Shown: one piece after another, positions 8,716 to 16,649 of the stretch
How the letters are laid out: each line of letters starts with the position of its first letter
Position numbering within the stretch: position 1 is the first letter of the stretch
Assembly (NCBI GenBank): GCA_017555825.1
Contig: JAFZFQ010000014.1
Coordinates: 1 to 39,253 of the forward strand
Length of the DNA stretch: 39,253 nucleotides
Reading direction: 5' to 3'
Source: Bacteroidaceae bacterium
Lineage (GTDB): Bacteria > Bacteroidota > Bacteroidia > Bacteroidales > Barnesiellaceae_A
Position numbers and translations under genes: made by a program
Notes under the pieces: model-generated
Databases searched by the model: none
What the model was told of the DNA's origin: nothing
The model's input: only the letters and a program-made list of their open reading frames with translations

Positions 8716-9693
8716 CTATAAAACTTGAATGTTCAGTCGCTTGCATATCCATTGATGGAACATTGCTTGCTCCTCTTCGGTGGTTTCGCTTAGAGAATTT
8801 ATGCATCCAAACATCAATTTGTTGTTTGCTTGCATCTCGGCTATTTTGCGAGCCATATAACCCTTTTTATGCACATCGGGCTTCAAGAAGCTACACACAC
8901 CCTTTGACGAGCGCACATCCAATGCTCCCTGGTGGTATGCATCTAAGTAGTAGCACACCAACGAACTGAACTGCGATGGATGGCGAAACCGGTGCTTGAT
9001 GTTTGCGTCTAACAGGTCGGGGCGTTCGGTATAAAACTTTTCGTACCATGTTCTACTCATAGGCACGGGCCCATGTGGATGTAGGAAGAAAAAGTCCGAC
9101 TTCATCATGTGAGCGGCATTGAGCATGGGGTCTTTGTGTCCAAAGGTCTTGTGGTTTTGGAGGAGATGCTTGGCCCAACGCAGAAAGGCTGCCAACTTCA
9201 CATTGAATTTCTTGGCATATAGTACGGTTTTGTTGTCGTAGAACCAATCTGTTTTTTTATTGTCGCACATGAGAAATATGTCGTCGTTGAAGTAGAGAAA
9301 ATTCTCTGACAATCCCGGTATGCGCCACAACATTTGTCCTATCGATAGTGAGTTGAATGTGGGAAGGTATTGCTCGTATCCGCCGAAAATCACGGTGTGG
9401 TCGACAATCTCTATGGGTATTTTGTTCTCGGGAAAGTTGTGTGCAACAAACTCGTTTACATGAGGATCTTGATTGTCTGTTACAATAAATATTTTGTGCA
9501 CCCAAGGGGCATATCGCAAAATGGATGCGATACAATAAAATATTTCGCCTGTCGAACGATAACGAGCAGCTCCGGCTATATCATTGTGGCTTGTTTCATT
9601 TCGGCCGGTAAGATATTTGTTTTTCTTACTCTTGTGAACGGGGTCGTCGCCATCTACCCACGTTATTACTATATCGATATTTTCTTGACACAT
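8716..9693 (-). CDS. Stealth family sugar-phosphate transferase
   Basis: A 325-residue Stealth protein. This family transfers hexose-1-phosphate from nucleotide sugars to build phosphodiester-linked surface polysaccharides. CR1 is IDIVITWVDGDDP (residues 6-18). CR2 covers YRSTGEIFYCIASILRYAPWVHKIFIVTDNQDP to YFNDDIF (about 45-140), with the acidic NDD at 136-138. CR3 and CR4 correspond roughly to SDFFFLHPHGPVPMSR and the C-terminal third. No signal peptide or membrane segment is seen, so it should act in the cytoplasm. It starts 8 nt after the glycosyltransferase gene stop, so the two form a pair. The exact sugar cannot be predicted. Confidence 0.9.
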   Translation of the reverse strand: MCQENIDIVITWVDGDDPVHKSKKNKYLTGRNETSHNDIAGAARYRSTGEIFYCIASILRYAPWVHKIFIVTDNQDPHVNEFVAHNFPENKIPIEIVDHTVIFGGYEQYLPTFNSLSIGQMLWRIPGLSENFLYFNDDIFLMCDNKKTDWFYDNKTVLYAKKFNVKLAAFLRWAKHLLQNHKTFGHKDPMLNAAHMMKSDFFFLHPHGPVPMSRTWYEKFYTERPDLLDANIKHRFRHPSQFSSLVCYYLDAYHQGALDVRSSKGVCSFLKPDVHKKGYMARKIAEMQANNKLMFGCINSLSETTEEEQAMFHQWICKRLNIQVL

Positions 9694-9701
9694 AGTAGAG
9701 C

Positions 9702-10535
9702 CTAAATTATATTGTGAAATCTCTCGGGGATGCGCACAATCACCGCTTGTTCAAGCATCGAGGGCTTGTTGAGGGCGTATATAGGACGGAAAATTGTTTG
9801 TATCATGCGAGCCATGGGTACTGTCTTCTCCCAATTGTGGGACTTGCGAGTGGTGCACAAGCGTATCGTTTTCGAACGTTTTTTCAAGTGTCTTGCCCAT
9901 CCCTCGGCTCGACGCGATGGGTCGGCAAATCGTGCTTCGATTCTTTCCATGTCGAAGTATCCGAAATGAAACAAGAACAATCCCTTTGCGATGTGGAAGT
10001 TGTGTCCTTTTACTCGGTGAAATCCCGATCCCCAGCGCACGGGGCGTGCTATAATGTTGGCCTTGGTATATCGGCTGGATAGTCGTGCATATTGGCGCTG
10101 TGCAAGGAATGGACGGTTGAGGTCCAAGCTACCCTCCTTTTTCAAGTGCTGACCCACGTCAATGCCAAGTCCCGAAATGGAGGTTTTTATATTGTATTGA
10201 CTCAGAAATTGGGCCAATGAAATACCCAGCAGAGGGTCTACTACAAGAATTTCATCGGCATCGGTGCCTATTACCAAGTCGTATTTCTCAAACAATTGTG
10301 CAGCTTGTCGTGATAGAAACTCTATCCTTTTTTTGTCGCCTTGAGCCACATTGCCCTTGAGTTTCTCTTGGATAACGACATTTGTGCCCTCGCAAAACGA
10401 AGGAACATCTTGGTCTATACCGTCGAAATAGATGTACAAATTTTCTTTTCCAAGCTCACGACCATAATATTCTACCCACTTGCGCAGGTAAAACTCGTCG
10501 TTGCGAACCATTGTTATTGCACATATTTTCTTCAT
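9702..10535 (-). CDS. Glycosyltransferase family 2-like protein
   Basis: A 277-residue protein that starts MKKICAITMVRNDEFYLRKWVEYYGRELG, the nucleotide-binding start of GT-A family 2-like enzymes (Glyco_tranf_2_4 type). The metal-binding acidic motif is GTDADEIL at 90-97. A later HFGYFDMERIEARFADPSRRAEGW segment is typical of this subgroup. It has no membrane helix. It is followed closely by a Stealth phosphotransferase, so both probably build one surface glycan. A -7-like box (10541-10548) lies only 5 nt before the start codon, which would give an almost leaderless mRNA, or it is a chance match. Confidence 0.85.
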   Translation of the reverse strand: MKKICAITMVRNDEFYLRKWVEYYGRELGKENLYIYFDGIDQDVPSFCEGTNVVIQEKLKGNVAQGDKKRIEFLSRQAAQLFEKYDLVIGTDADEILVVDPLLGISLAQFLSQYNIKTSISGLGIDVGQHLKKEGSLDLNRPFLAQRQYARLSSRYTKANIIARPVRWGSGFHRVKGHNFHIAKGLFLFHFGYFDMERIEARFADPSRRAEGWARHLKKRSKTIRLCTTRKSHNWEKTVPMARMIQTIFRPIYALNKPSMLEQAVIVRIPERFHNII

Positions 10536-10540
10536 AATAG

Positions 10541-10548
10541 CAAAGGTA
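10541..10548 (-). promoter_or_regulatory. Possible -7 element for the glycosyltransferase-Stealth pair
   Basis: Minus strand TACCTTTG, an exact match to the most frequent -7 box in this window. There is no TTG at the right distance, and the start codon follows after 5 nt. Confidence 0.4.
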
Positions 10549-10637
10549 GTAATTCTTTTGTAAGAACATCAGCTTTATTCTCTTTTTTCACCTGTTATAA
10601 AATGTTCTACCCATATATTTTGTGCCGAAAAGTTCAT

Positions 10638-10673
10638 AAAAAAATGAGGCAGAGCCCGTGTGGACTCTGCCTC
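10638..10673 (-). terminator. Intrinsic terminator of pnp
   Basis: On the minus strand GAGGCAGAG pairs perfectly with CTCTGCCTC over a 10-nt loop, followed by a run of seven T. It lies 28 nt after the pnp stop. Confidence 0.92.
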
Positions 10674-10700
10674 AATAGCTATATATCTATAGGTTAGATA

Positions 10701-12950
10701 TTAGTCGTTGTTTTGACCCTCTTCGCGGTTTTCACGACGCTCGCCACGGAACTCGCGACGATTGTTGTTGCGACGGTCGCCACGATCATTGCGGTCGGCG
10801 CGGGGCTCACGACGCTCGCGACGCTCGGGCTCTACATAGCCTTCGGGGCGAGGTTGGAGGGCTTTCATTGAAAGACGATACTTGCCTGTTTTGGGGTCGA
10901 TTTCGAGCAATTTCACAGTGAGTTCATCACCCTCTTTGATGCCCGATGCATCCATGCTTTCGAGGCGGTTCCAGCCAATCTCAGAGATGTGGAGCAAGCC
11001 ATCCTTGCCAGGCATAAACTCTACGAATGCACCAAATGCGAGAATCGATTTAACAACACCTGTGTAGGTCTCGCCTACCTCGGGTTGAGCTACGATAGCC
11101 TTGATGCGACGCAATGCCTCGTTGATAGCATCGCGGCCGGGAGCCGAAATTTCGATGTGGCCTTCGCCTTCAATTTCCTCGATAGTAACAGTAGCACCGC
11201 TGGCCTCTTGAATACCTTGGATGATCTTTCCGCCCGGGCCAATAACAGCACCGATAAACTCCTTGGGTATAACCATAGTTTCGATGCGGGGAGCGTGGGG
11301 CTTGAGGTCGGCACGAGGCTCAGAGATTGTAGCCTCGATCTTGTCGAGGATGTGCATGCGACCTTCGCGAGCTTGCAACAAAGCCTTCTCGAGAATTTCG
11401 TATGACAAGCCGTCTACCTTGATGTCCATTTGAGTAGCAGTGATACCATCGCGAGTACCTGTTACCTTGAAGTCCATGTCGCCCAAGTGGTCCTCGTCGC
11501 CAAGGATGTCAGAGAGAACGGCATACTTGGCATTGTCGGTAATCAAGCCCATGGCGATACCCGATACGGGTTTCTTAATCTTCACACCGGCATCCATCAA
11601 TGCAAGTGTACCTGCACATACTGTAGCCATAGAAGACGAACCGTTAGACTCAAGAATATCCGATACGATGCGTACACAGTAGGGATAGTCGGCAGGAATC
11701 ATGCTCTTGAGAGCGCGGTTGGCCAAGTTACCGTGACCAATCTCACGACGACCAATACCACGTACGGGCTTAGCCTCACCTGTTGAGAAGGGGGGGAAGT
11801 TATAGTGCAACAAGAAGCGATCGTGACCTTGGTTGAGCACGTCGTCGAGCAACTTCTCGTCAAGTTTAGTACCCAATGTTACTGTAGAGAGTGATTGAGT
11901 CTCGCCACGAGTAAATACAGCCGAGCCGTGAGGGCCGGGAATGTAGTCTACCTCACACCAAATGGGGCGGATGTCGGTAGTTTGACGACCGTCGAGACGC
12001 ACGCCCTCGTCGAGCACGCAACGACGCATAGCCTCTTTCTCTACATCGTGGTAGTAGCGACGCACGAGCGACTCTTTCTCATCGCGCTCTTCTTCGCTCA
12101 TAGCCTCGAGGTACTCCTCGCAGATAGCCTCAAATGCGGCAGCGCGACCATGCTTGTCGGCATTGCCTTGACGAGCTACAGCGTAAGCCTTGTCGTAGCA
12201 CTTAGCCTTAACATCGGCGCGCAACTCCTCGTCGTTTATCTCGTGGCAGTACTCGCGTTTTACTGTTGAGCCAACAGCCTCGGCGAGCTCCTCTTGTACA
12301 CGGCAGTGTACTTTGATAGCATCGTGAGCTGTCTTCAAAGCCTCGAGCAAATCTTGCTCCGATACTTCGTTCATCTCACCCTCAACCATCATGATGTTGT
12401 CGTAGGTAGCACCTACCATCAAGTCCATGTCGGCACGCTCCAACTCAGCGAATGTGGGGTTGATGCGGAACTTGCCATCAACACGAGCTACACGCACCTC
12501 AGAGATGGGGCCATTGAAGGGGATGTCAGATACTGCGATAGCAGCCGAAGCAGCCAAACCTGCCAATGCGTCGGGAATATCTACACCGTCGGCCGAGTAC
12601 ATTGTAATGTTTACGAAAGTATCGGCGTGATAGTTATCGGGGAACAAAGGACGCAATACGCGGTCAACGAGACGTGCTGTGAGGATTTCGTAATCCGATG
12701 CACGACCTTCACGTTTTGTAAAACCGCCGGGGAAACGTCCGAATGCTGAAAATTTCTCTTTATACTCTACTTGCAAGGGCATGAAATCTACACCCTCACC
12801 GGCCTCTTTGGCCGAACACACCGTAGCGAGCAACATTGTATTGCCCATGCGTACTTCTACGGCACCATCGGCTTGCTTTGCCAGCTTGCCGGTCTCGATG
12901 GTAATGGTTCTTCCATCACCCAAATCGATGGTCTTTTTTACGACATTCAT
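10701..12950 (-). CDS. pnp: Polyribonucleotide nucleotidyltransferase (PNPase)
   Basis: A 3'-to-5' phosphorolytic exoribonuclease that degrades mRNA and shapes small-RNA ends. The 749-residue protein has two RNase PH-like units (about 1-230 and 310-545; [13 protein letters not shown] and [19 protein letters not shown] are typical), then a KH domain (about 555-615, with the GxxG loop in IGPGGKIIQ) and an S1 domain (about 630-700, [28 protein letters not shown]). The last 45 residues are an Arg/Asn/Glu/Asp-rich tail ([20 protein letters not shown]) that is probably disordered. The gene has a terminator after it and stands alone. The upstream gap holds a probable small RNA on the same strand. 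Confidence 0.98.
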   Translation of the reverse strand: MNVVKKTIDLGDGRTITIETGKLAKQADGAVEVRMGNTMLLATVCSAKEAGEGVDFMPLQVEYKEKFSAFGRFPGGFTKREGRASDYEILTARLVDRVLRPLFPDNYHADTFVNITMYSADGVDIPDALAGLAASAAIAVSDIPFNGPISEVRVARVDGKFRINPTFAELERADMDLMVGATYDNIMMVEGEMNEVSEQDLLEALKTAHDAIKVHCRVQEELAEAVGSTVKREYCHEINDEELRADVKAKCYDKAYAVARQGNADKHGRAAAFEAICEEYLEAMSEEERDEKESLVRRYYHDVEKEAMRRCVLDEGVRLDGRQTTDIRPIWCEVDYIPGPHGSAVFTRGETQSLSTVTLGTKLDEKLLDDVLNQGHDRFLLHYNFPPFSTGEAKPVRGIGRREIGHGNLANRALKSMIPADYPYCVRIVSDILESNGSSSMATVCAGTLALMDAGVKIKKPVSGIAMGLITDNAKYAVLSDILGDEDHLGDMDFKVTGTRDGITATQMDIKVDGLSYEILEKALLQAREGRMHILDKIEATISEPRADLKPHAPRIETMVIPKEFIGAVIGPGGKIIQGIQEASGATVTIEEIEGEGHIEISAPGRDAINEALRRIKAIVAQPEVGETYTGVVKSILAFGAFVEFMPGKDGLLHISEIGWNRLESMDASGIKEGDELTVKLLEIDPKTGKYRLSMKALQPRPEGYVEPERRERREPRADRNDRGDRRNNNRREFRGERRENREEGQNND

Positions 12951-12983
12951 AAAATCTTTATTTTCTTTCCATTAAAAATCGTG

Positions 12984-12991
12984 CAAAGATA
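12984..12991 (-). promoter_or_regulatory. Possible -7 element for pnp
   Basis: Minus strand TATCTTTG, 33 nt before the pnp start codon. A TTG occurs 15 nt upstream, shorter than the usual 19-21, so the match is partial. Confidence 0.45.
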
Positions 12992-13188
12992 CATAAAGTT
13001 CCGATGCAACACCATGAAAATGAAAGAAAAAAATGCTTTCACTGCCCAAAAACACATATATTATGTGATAATTGTCGGTGTCGGAAAGTGTGTGCTGTAA
13101 AAACTTATTTGAAAGATGTGCCGTTGCGAGTGAAATTGCTTACGCTTTTATGTGTTGATGTTCGTATGCCAATAGGACCAAAATGGGT

Positions 13189-13211
13189 AAAAAAAAGCCC
13201 TCGAATGAGGG
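13189..13211 (-). terminator. Second (distal) terminator of the small RNA
   Basis: CCCTC pairs with GAGGG over a 4-nt loop, with an eight-T run after it on the minus strand. Confidence 0.8.
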
Positions 13212-13224
13212 TTGCAGTAGGTAC

Positions 13225-13258
13225 AAAAAAAATTGATTGTCTCCCGACAACCAATCTT
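13225..13258 (-). terminator. First terminator of the small RNA
   Basis: ATTGGTTGTC pairs with GACAATCAAT (10 bp, one G-U pair) around a GGGA loop, followed by eight T on the minus strand. A strong intrinsic terminator. Confidence 0.88.
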
Positions 13259-13295
13259 CGTTAACCTTAATTCTAATACCATGAAAAACACGGTG

Positions 13296-13325
13296 CAAAG
13301 GTAAGGATTATTTTTGGTTTGTCAA
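13296..13325 (-). promoter_or_regulatory. Bacteroidetes-type promoter of the small RNA
   Basis: Minus strand: TTG (as TTGAC), 19-nt spacer, TACCTTTG. This is one of the best matches in the window. No coding gene starts downstream on this strand before the two terminators. Confidence 0.8.
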
Positions 13326-13489
13326 GAGTTGGTGTGTAAAAAGTTTTATGAGTTAATATAATTTAACACTTTGGGAGACTTTGACGCCTTATTTACCCCC
13401 TTATTTCTACACTTTTCTTGACAAATAGGTCAAATTCTACTATAAAATGGCTGTAATAACTCTTTACTCTATAATGTATATACCGAGCC

Positions 13490-15313
13490 CTATAGTTTCT
13501 TTATCACCATTTCGCAACGTGCGCAGTCGAAGTGGAGGGCAAGCGTTATGTTGTCTTGTCGCAGTGTTAGGGGAGCAACGAGGTTCTTGCCTTGCGGTGT
13601 CTTGAGACATGCGCCGAGGTAATGGCGCAAGCAGTGACGTGTGCGCATAAGTTCTCCATCACGGGCTGCCGAGAGTTCAAATGCAGGTGCTGTAATCTCC
13701 ACGCCGTGTGTGCGGTAGAAGTGCTCGGCACGGGGGTTGGCAATGTTGGCACGGTAGTCTACCTCGGTAGTGAGCCATTGTGGGTTGCCTTGTGGCTTCT
13801 TGCGACGGTCGGGGCGATAGGCCAATCGTCGTGCACGATCGAACCATTCAATAGCCTCGCGACGCCAGGTAGAGAGGTGCGATGGGGGGACGAAGTAGTC
13901 TTGCTCAAGGGCTATCTCTACACGGCGTGCTCGATATGCAGTATTGCCCAGCTTCGAGAGTTCTTGACGTTGGCGCTCGGCTTGAGGGGAACGACTGAGG
14001 TTTTTCTCGGCATCGCAACGGTGTGTGATGTGTGTCTTTCCATCGCTGATGGTGAGTGCAAATCCCGAGGGTTGCTCGGCGAGGGTTATATCTACCTCTA
14101 TATATCGTTGCGCTGTGGGGCGTTGCAGCGTTGTGTCGAAGTCATGATCGCTGTTGCGATAGATTGCTGTGCCACGCTCTATGTGTTGCGGTGTGGCTGT
14201 GTATAGTGTGCGACCCTCGGCGCGATTGATGCGGAAGCCATGAAAGTTCCCCTCTTTATCGATATAACAGAGTCCGTCGCCATTGTGCAGTTCTACGTTG
14301 CCACTGTAGCGATAAGTGCGGTTGTTTGTACTACCCTGTATGGTACCTATATATTCGCCCATCGACTTGGGTGAGTGGGGCTGTATGATAGGCTCGGCTG
14401 TGCGACCGTCGAGGAAGTAGTGTGTAAATCCACGGTTGAAACTCTTGTGTGGATTGGGGGTGAATGTAGTAGTAGATACGCCATCGGATGTGCGACACAA
14501 CTCGTCGCTGCGACGTGCAATAATGCGGTCGAGTTCTTGGCGATAATAGGCGGTGATATTCTTGACGTATGAAATGTCTTTGAGTCGACCCTCGATCTTG
14601 AATGACGATGCGCCGGCATCTATCAGTTCTTCGAGACGATTGCTTTGGTTGAGGTCTTTGAGCGATAGCAGGTGCTTGTCGCGGGCTATGCACTTGCCAT
14701 TGCCGTCTATGAGTGTGTAGGGCAGTCGACAACATTGGGCGCATTCGCCTCGATTGGCGCTACGGCCGTTGATGGCGGCACTGAGGTAGCACTGTCCGCT
14801 GTAGCTCACGCAGAGTGCTCCGTGAACAAACACTTCAAGAGGAACTTGCGTGCTGCGAGCTATGTCGCGTATGGTTTCGAGTGACAACTCGCGCGCCAAT
14901 ACAACTTGCGAGAAGCCGGCATCGGCCAGGAACTGAACTTTCTCGGGTGTGCGGTTGTCGCATTGGGTACTTGCGTGCAGGGCGATAGGAGGCAAGTCGA
15001 GTTCGAGCAGTGCCATATCTTGCACAATGAGAGCATCGACACCGGCATCATAAAGCTCGTAGATGATGCGACGTGCATCCTCAAGTTCTTCTCGATAGAG
15101 AATAGTATTGAGGGCAACATATACACGAGCGTTGTATGTGTGGGCAAATGTACAAAGTCGCTCAATATCGGCTGTAGTACATCCGGCAGCGGCACGTGCG
15201 CCGTATCGAGGAGCACCTATATATACTGCATCGGCGCCATGCAAGATGGCTTCGATGCCCGTTTCTACATTCTTGGCAGGAGCCAATAGTTCTATTGCGC
15301 GACGTTGTTTCAT
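13490..15313 (-). CDS. U32 family protein, RlhA/YdcP-like
   Basis: A 607-residue member of the U32 'peptidase' family. The N-terminus MKQRRAIELLAPAKNVETGIEAILHGADAVYIGAPRYGARAAAG closely resembles E. coli RlhA (YdcP), which is needed for hydroxylation of 23S rRNA C2501. The family signature EVFVHGALCVSYSGQC lies at 160-175. The Cys-rich segment GECAQCCRLPY at 189-199 fits the iron-sulphur ligands proposed for this family. The C-terminal half (about 300-607) matches the length of the extra domain found in RlhA. Protease activity is doubtful for these proteins. The start codon overlaps the metA stop (ATGA), suggesting translational coupling. RlhA is my best guess; another U32 subfamily is possible. 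Confidence 0.88.
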   Translation of the reverse strand: MKQRRAIELLAPAKNVETGIEAILHGADAVYIGAPRYGARAAAGCTTADIERLCTFAHTYNARVYVALNTILYREELEDARRIIYELYDAGVDALIVQDMALLELDLPPIALHASTQCDNRTPEKVQFLADAGFSQVVLARELSLETIRDIARSTQVPLEVFVHGALCVSYSGQCYLSAAINGRSANRGECAQCCRLPYTLIDGNGKCIARDKHLLSLKDLNQSNRLEELIDAGASSFKIEGRLKDISYVKNITAYYRQELDRIIARRSDELCRTSDGVSTTTFTPNPHKSFNRGFTHYFLDGRTAEPIIQPHSPKSMGEYIGTIQGSTNNRTYRYSGNVELHNGDGLCYIDKEGNFHGFRINRAEGRTLYTATPQHIERGTAIYRNSDHDFDTTLQRPTAQRYIEVDITLAEQPSGFALTISDGKTHITHRCDAEKNLSRSPQAERQRQELSKLGNTAYRARRVEIALEQDYFVPPSHLSTWRREAIEWFDRARRLAYRPDRRKKPQGNPQWLTTEVDYRANIANPRAEHFYRTHGVEITAPAFELSAARDGELMRTRHCLRHYLGACLKTPQGKNLVAPLTLRQDNITLALHFDCARCEMVIKKL

Positions 15314-16230
15314 TTTATTTTATTGATGTCGTAGGGTGTGAGTTGGTATACAAAGTAGTTGAGCCAATTGCTGAAAAGCAAGTTGCCGTGTGAGCGCCAA
15401 CGTACTATCACCTCGTTGTCGGGATTGTCGTTTCGGTAGTAGTTCTGCGGTATCTCTATGGGTAGTCCCTGGTTGAGGTCGCGTCGGTACTCGTTGTCGA
15501 GCGTGTTGGGGGCATACTCCGAGTGCCCCATGATGTAGAAGTCGCGTCCGCCACGAGCCATAGCGATGTATACACCGGCCTCGTCCGAGCATGAGAGAAT
15601 AGACAATGCGGGTATCTTCTCTATGTCTTCACGGCGCACCTCGCAGTGGCGACTGTGGGGCACGTAGAACACATCGTCAAACCCGCGGAAGAGTGGGTTG
15701 CGACTCTTGTCGGCAATATAGTGCTCGAAGACGCCAAATCGCTTCTTGTCGAGCATGTGCTTGGGTATGCCATATTGGTGATATAGCGCTGCAACTGCAG
15801 CCCAGCAAATATATAGCGTAGAGGTGACATGTGTGCGAGCCCAATCAAATATTTCTACCAATTCGGGCCAATAGTCGACCTCTTCAAAGTCGAGGTGCTC
15901 GACGGGAGCTCCGGTAATAATCATGCCGTCGTAGTTGTGTGTGCGTATCTCGTGAAACTCGCGGTAGAAGGCCTCGATGTGCTCTTGTGGAGTATTGCGA
16001 GAGGTGTGTCCCGAGGGGATTATCAGGTCGAGCTCGATTTGCAACGGCGAGTTTGATAGCAGGCGTAGCAGGTCGGTCTCGGTAAGAATCTTGAGCGGCA
16101 TGAGATTGAGCACAAGAATGCGCAATGGACGAATGTCTTGCGTGTTGGCTCGATGTTCGTCCATGACAAAAATGTTTTCGTTGCGAAGTGACTCGACGGC
16201 GGGTAGCGATGCCGGAACTTTTACAGGCAT
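15310..16230 (-). CDS. metA: Homoserine O-acyltransferase, probably acetyl-CoA-specific
   Basis: First committed step of methionine synthesis: acylates homoserine. The 306-residue protein aligns with MetA throughout (MPVKVPASLPAVESLRNENIFVM). The catalytic nucleophile is Cys142 in YICWAAVAALY, with His236 and Glu238 in MGHSEYA. Residue 111, in TGAPVEHLDFEEVDYW, is Glu; in this family Glu at 111 goes with acetyl-CoA use and Gly with succinyl-CoA use, so an O-acetyltransferase is expected despite the usual 'O-succinyltransferase' label. It starts 9 nt after the S4 gene stop and its stop overlaps the next start codon, so it is inside an operon. No other methionine gene is nearby. Confidence 0.96.
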   Translation of the reverse strand: MPVKVPASLPAVESLRNENIFVMDEHRANTQDIRPLRILVLNLMPLKILTETDLLRLLSNSPLQIELDLIIPSGHTSRNTPQEHIEAFYREFHEIRTHNYDGMIITGAPVEHLDFEEVDYWPELVEIFDWARTHVTSTLYICWAAVAALYHQYGIPKHMLDKKRFGVFEHYIADKSRNPLFRGFDDVFYVPHSRHCEVRREDIEKIPALSILSCSDEAGVYIAMARGGRDFYIMGHSEYAPNTLDNEYRRDLNQGLPIEIPQNYYRNDNPDNEVIVRWRSHGNLLFSNWLNYFVYQLTPYDINKIK

Positions 16231-16239
16231 AGTACGATG

Positions 16240-16638
16240 TTATTTCCGTTTGGCTGTCTTGGTTGCAGGGCGGGTTGTCTTTTTACTTGCGGGCTTGGTG
16301 GGGGCTGCACTTTTCTTGGTCGGTGTTGTGGTGCGGCTGTTGCGTGCTGAGCCACGTTGTCCGGCACGGCGAGTGGGTTGCTCCTCGGTTGTCTCTACAT
16401 TGCGAGGGGGACCCCAACGGTGTGTCTTGGGTCGGGCTTCACGGGGCACAAAGGCCAGGTGCTCGCCATCAATGCGCACGTTGTCATTGTCGGTAACACG
16501 GTCGCCGGGTGTGGCAAGGCGGTTGTTGATGGTGACACGCTCGTCCTCGATGAGCTTGTCGGCTTCGCGTCGTGAACAGAAACCGTAGTCGCTGATAAAC
16601 TTGTTGATGCGTACGCCTTCGGTATTTTTCTTTTCCAT
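16240..16638 (-). CDS. S4 RNA-binding domain protein with basic tail
   Basis: A 132-residue protein. Residues about 8-60 (GVRINKFISDYGFCSRREADKLIEDERVTINNRLATPGDRVTDNDNVRID) form an S4 RNA-binding domain of the type found at the N-terminus of RsuA/RluB pseudouridine synthases. The catalytic domain is missing: after residue 70 comes a Thr/Lys/Arg/Pro/Ala-rich tail (TTTPTKKSAAPTKPASKKTTRPATKTAKRK) that looks disordered and very basic. It probably binds structured RNA, perhaps rRNA, but has no visible catalytic function. It lies between murI and metA with gaps of 11 and 9 nt. It is short for a truncated synthase but its ends look intact, so I treat it as a real gene, not a pseudogene. Confidence 0.85.
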   Translation of the reverse strand: MEKKNTEGVRINKFISDYGFCSRREADKLIEDERVTINNRLATPGDRVTDNDNVRIDGEHLAFVPREARPKTHRWGPPRNVETTEEQPTRRAGQRGSARNSRTTTPTKKSAAPTKPASKKTTRPATKTAKRK

Positions 16639-16649
16639 GTGTCTCTATT

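Larger units (their letters stand above)
13189..13292 (-). ncRNA. Probable small RNA with tandem terminators
   Basis: On the minus strand a strong promoter (13296-13325) would start an RNA near 13292. It runs through a leader containing GGTATTAG and AAGGTTAACG, then a 10-bp hairpin with a GGGA loop followed by eight T (terminator 1, 13225-13258), then a second hairpin CCCTC/GAGGG followed by eight T (terminator 2, 13189-13211). The product would be about 67 or 104 nt. No open reading frame of note is on this strand. It may belong to a known Bacteroidales small-RNA family such as Bacteroidales-1, but I cannot confirm that from memory. Its middle part is complementary to the fbp leader (see findings). 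Confidence 0.65.
12951..13489. other. 540-nt intergenic region between pnp and the U32 gene
   Basis: No credible protein gene is present. It holds the possible pnp -7 box, a probable small RNA with promoter and two terminators (13189-13325), and a short inverted repeat TTGAC/GTCAA (13418-13433) of unknown meaning. The rest is AT-rich and I see nothing else in it. No clear terminator follows the U32 gene. Confidence 0.6.

Noticed and set aside
13004..13264. 86-codon plus-strand frame in the pnp-U32 gap
   Set aside because: Lys/Cys-rich with no domain, and it runs against the small-RNA promoter and terminators.
13281..13304. Seven-codon plus-strand frame (MKNTVQR) after the leader-like motif in the small-RNA locus
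   Set aside because: It lies on the strand opposite the well-supported promoter and terminators. No plus-strand promoter was found.
13418..13433. TTGAC/GTCAA inverted repeat as an operator
   Set aside because: The arms are only 5 bp and there is no promoter next to it, so a regulatory role is not supported.
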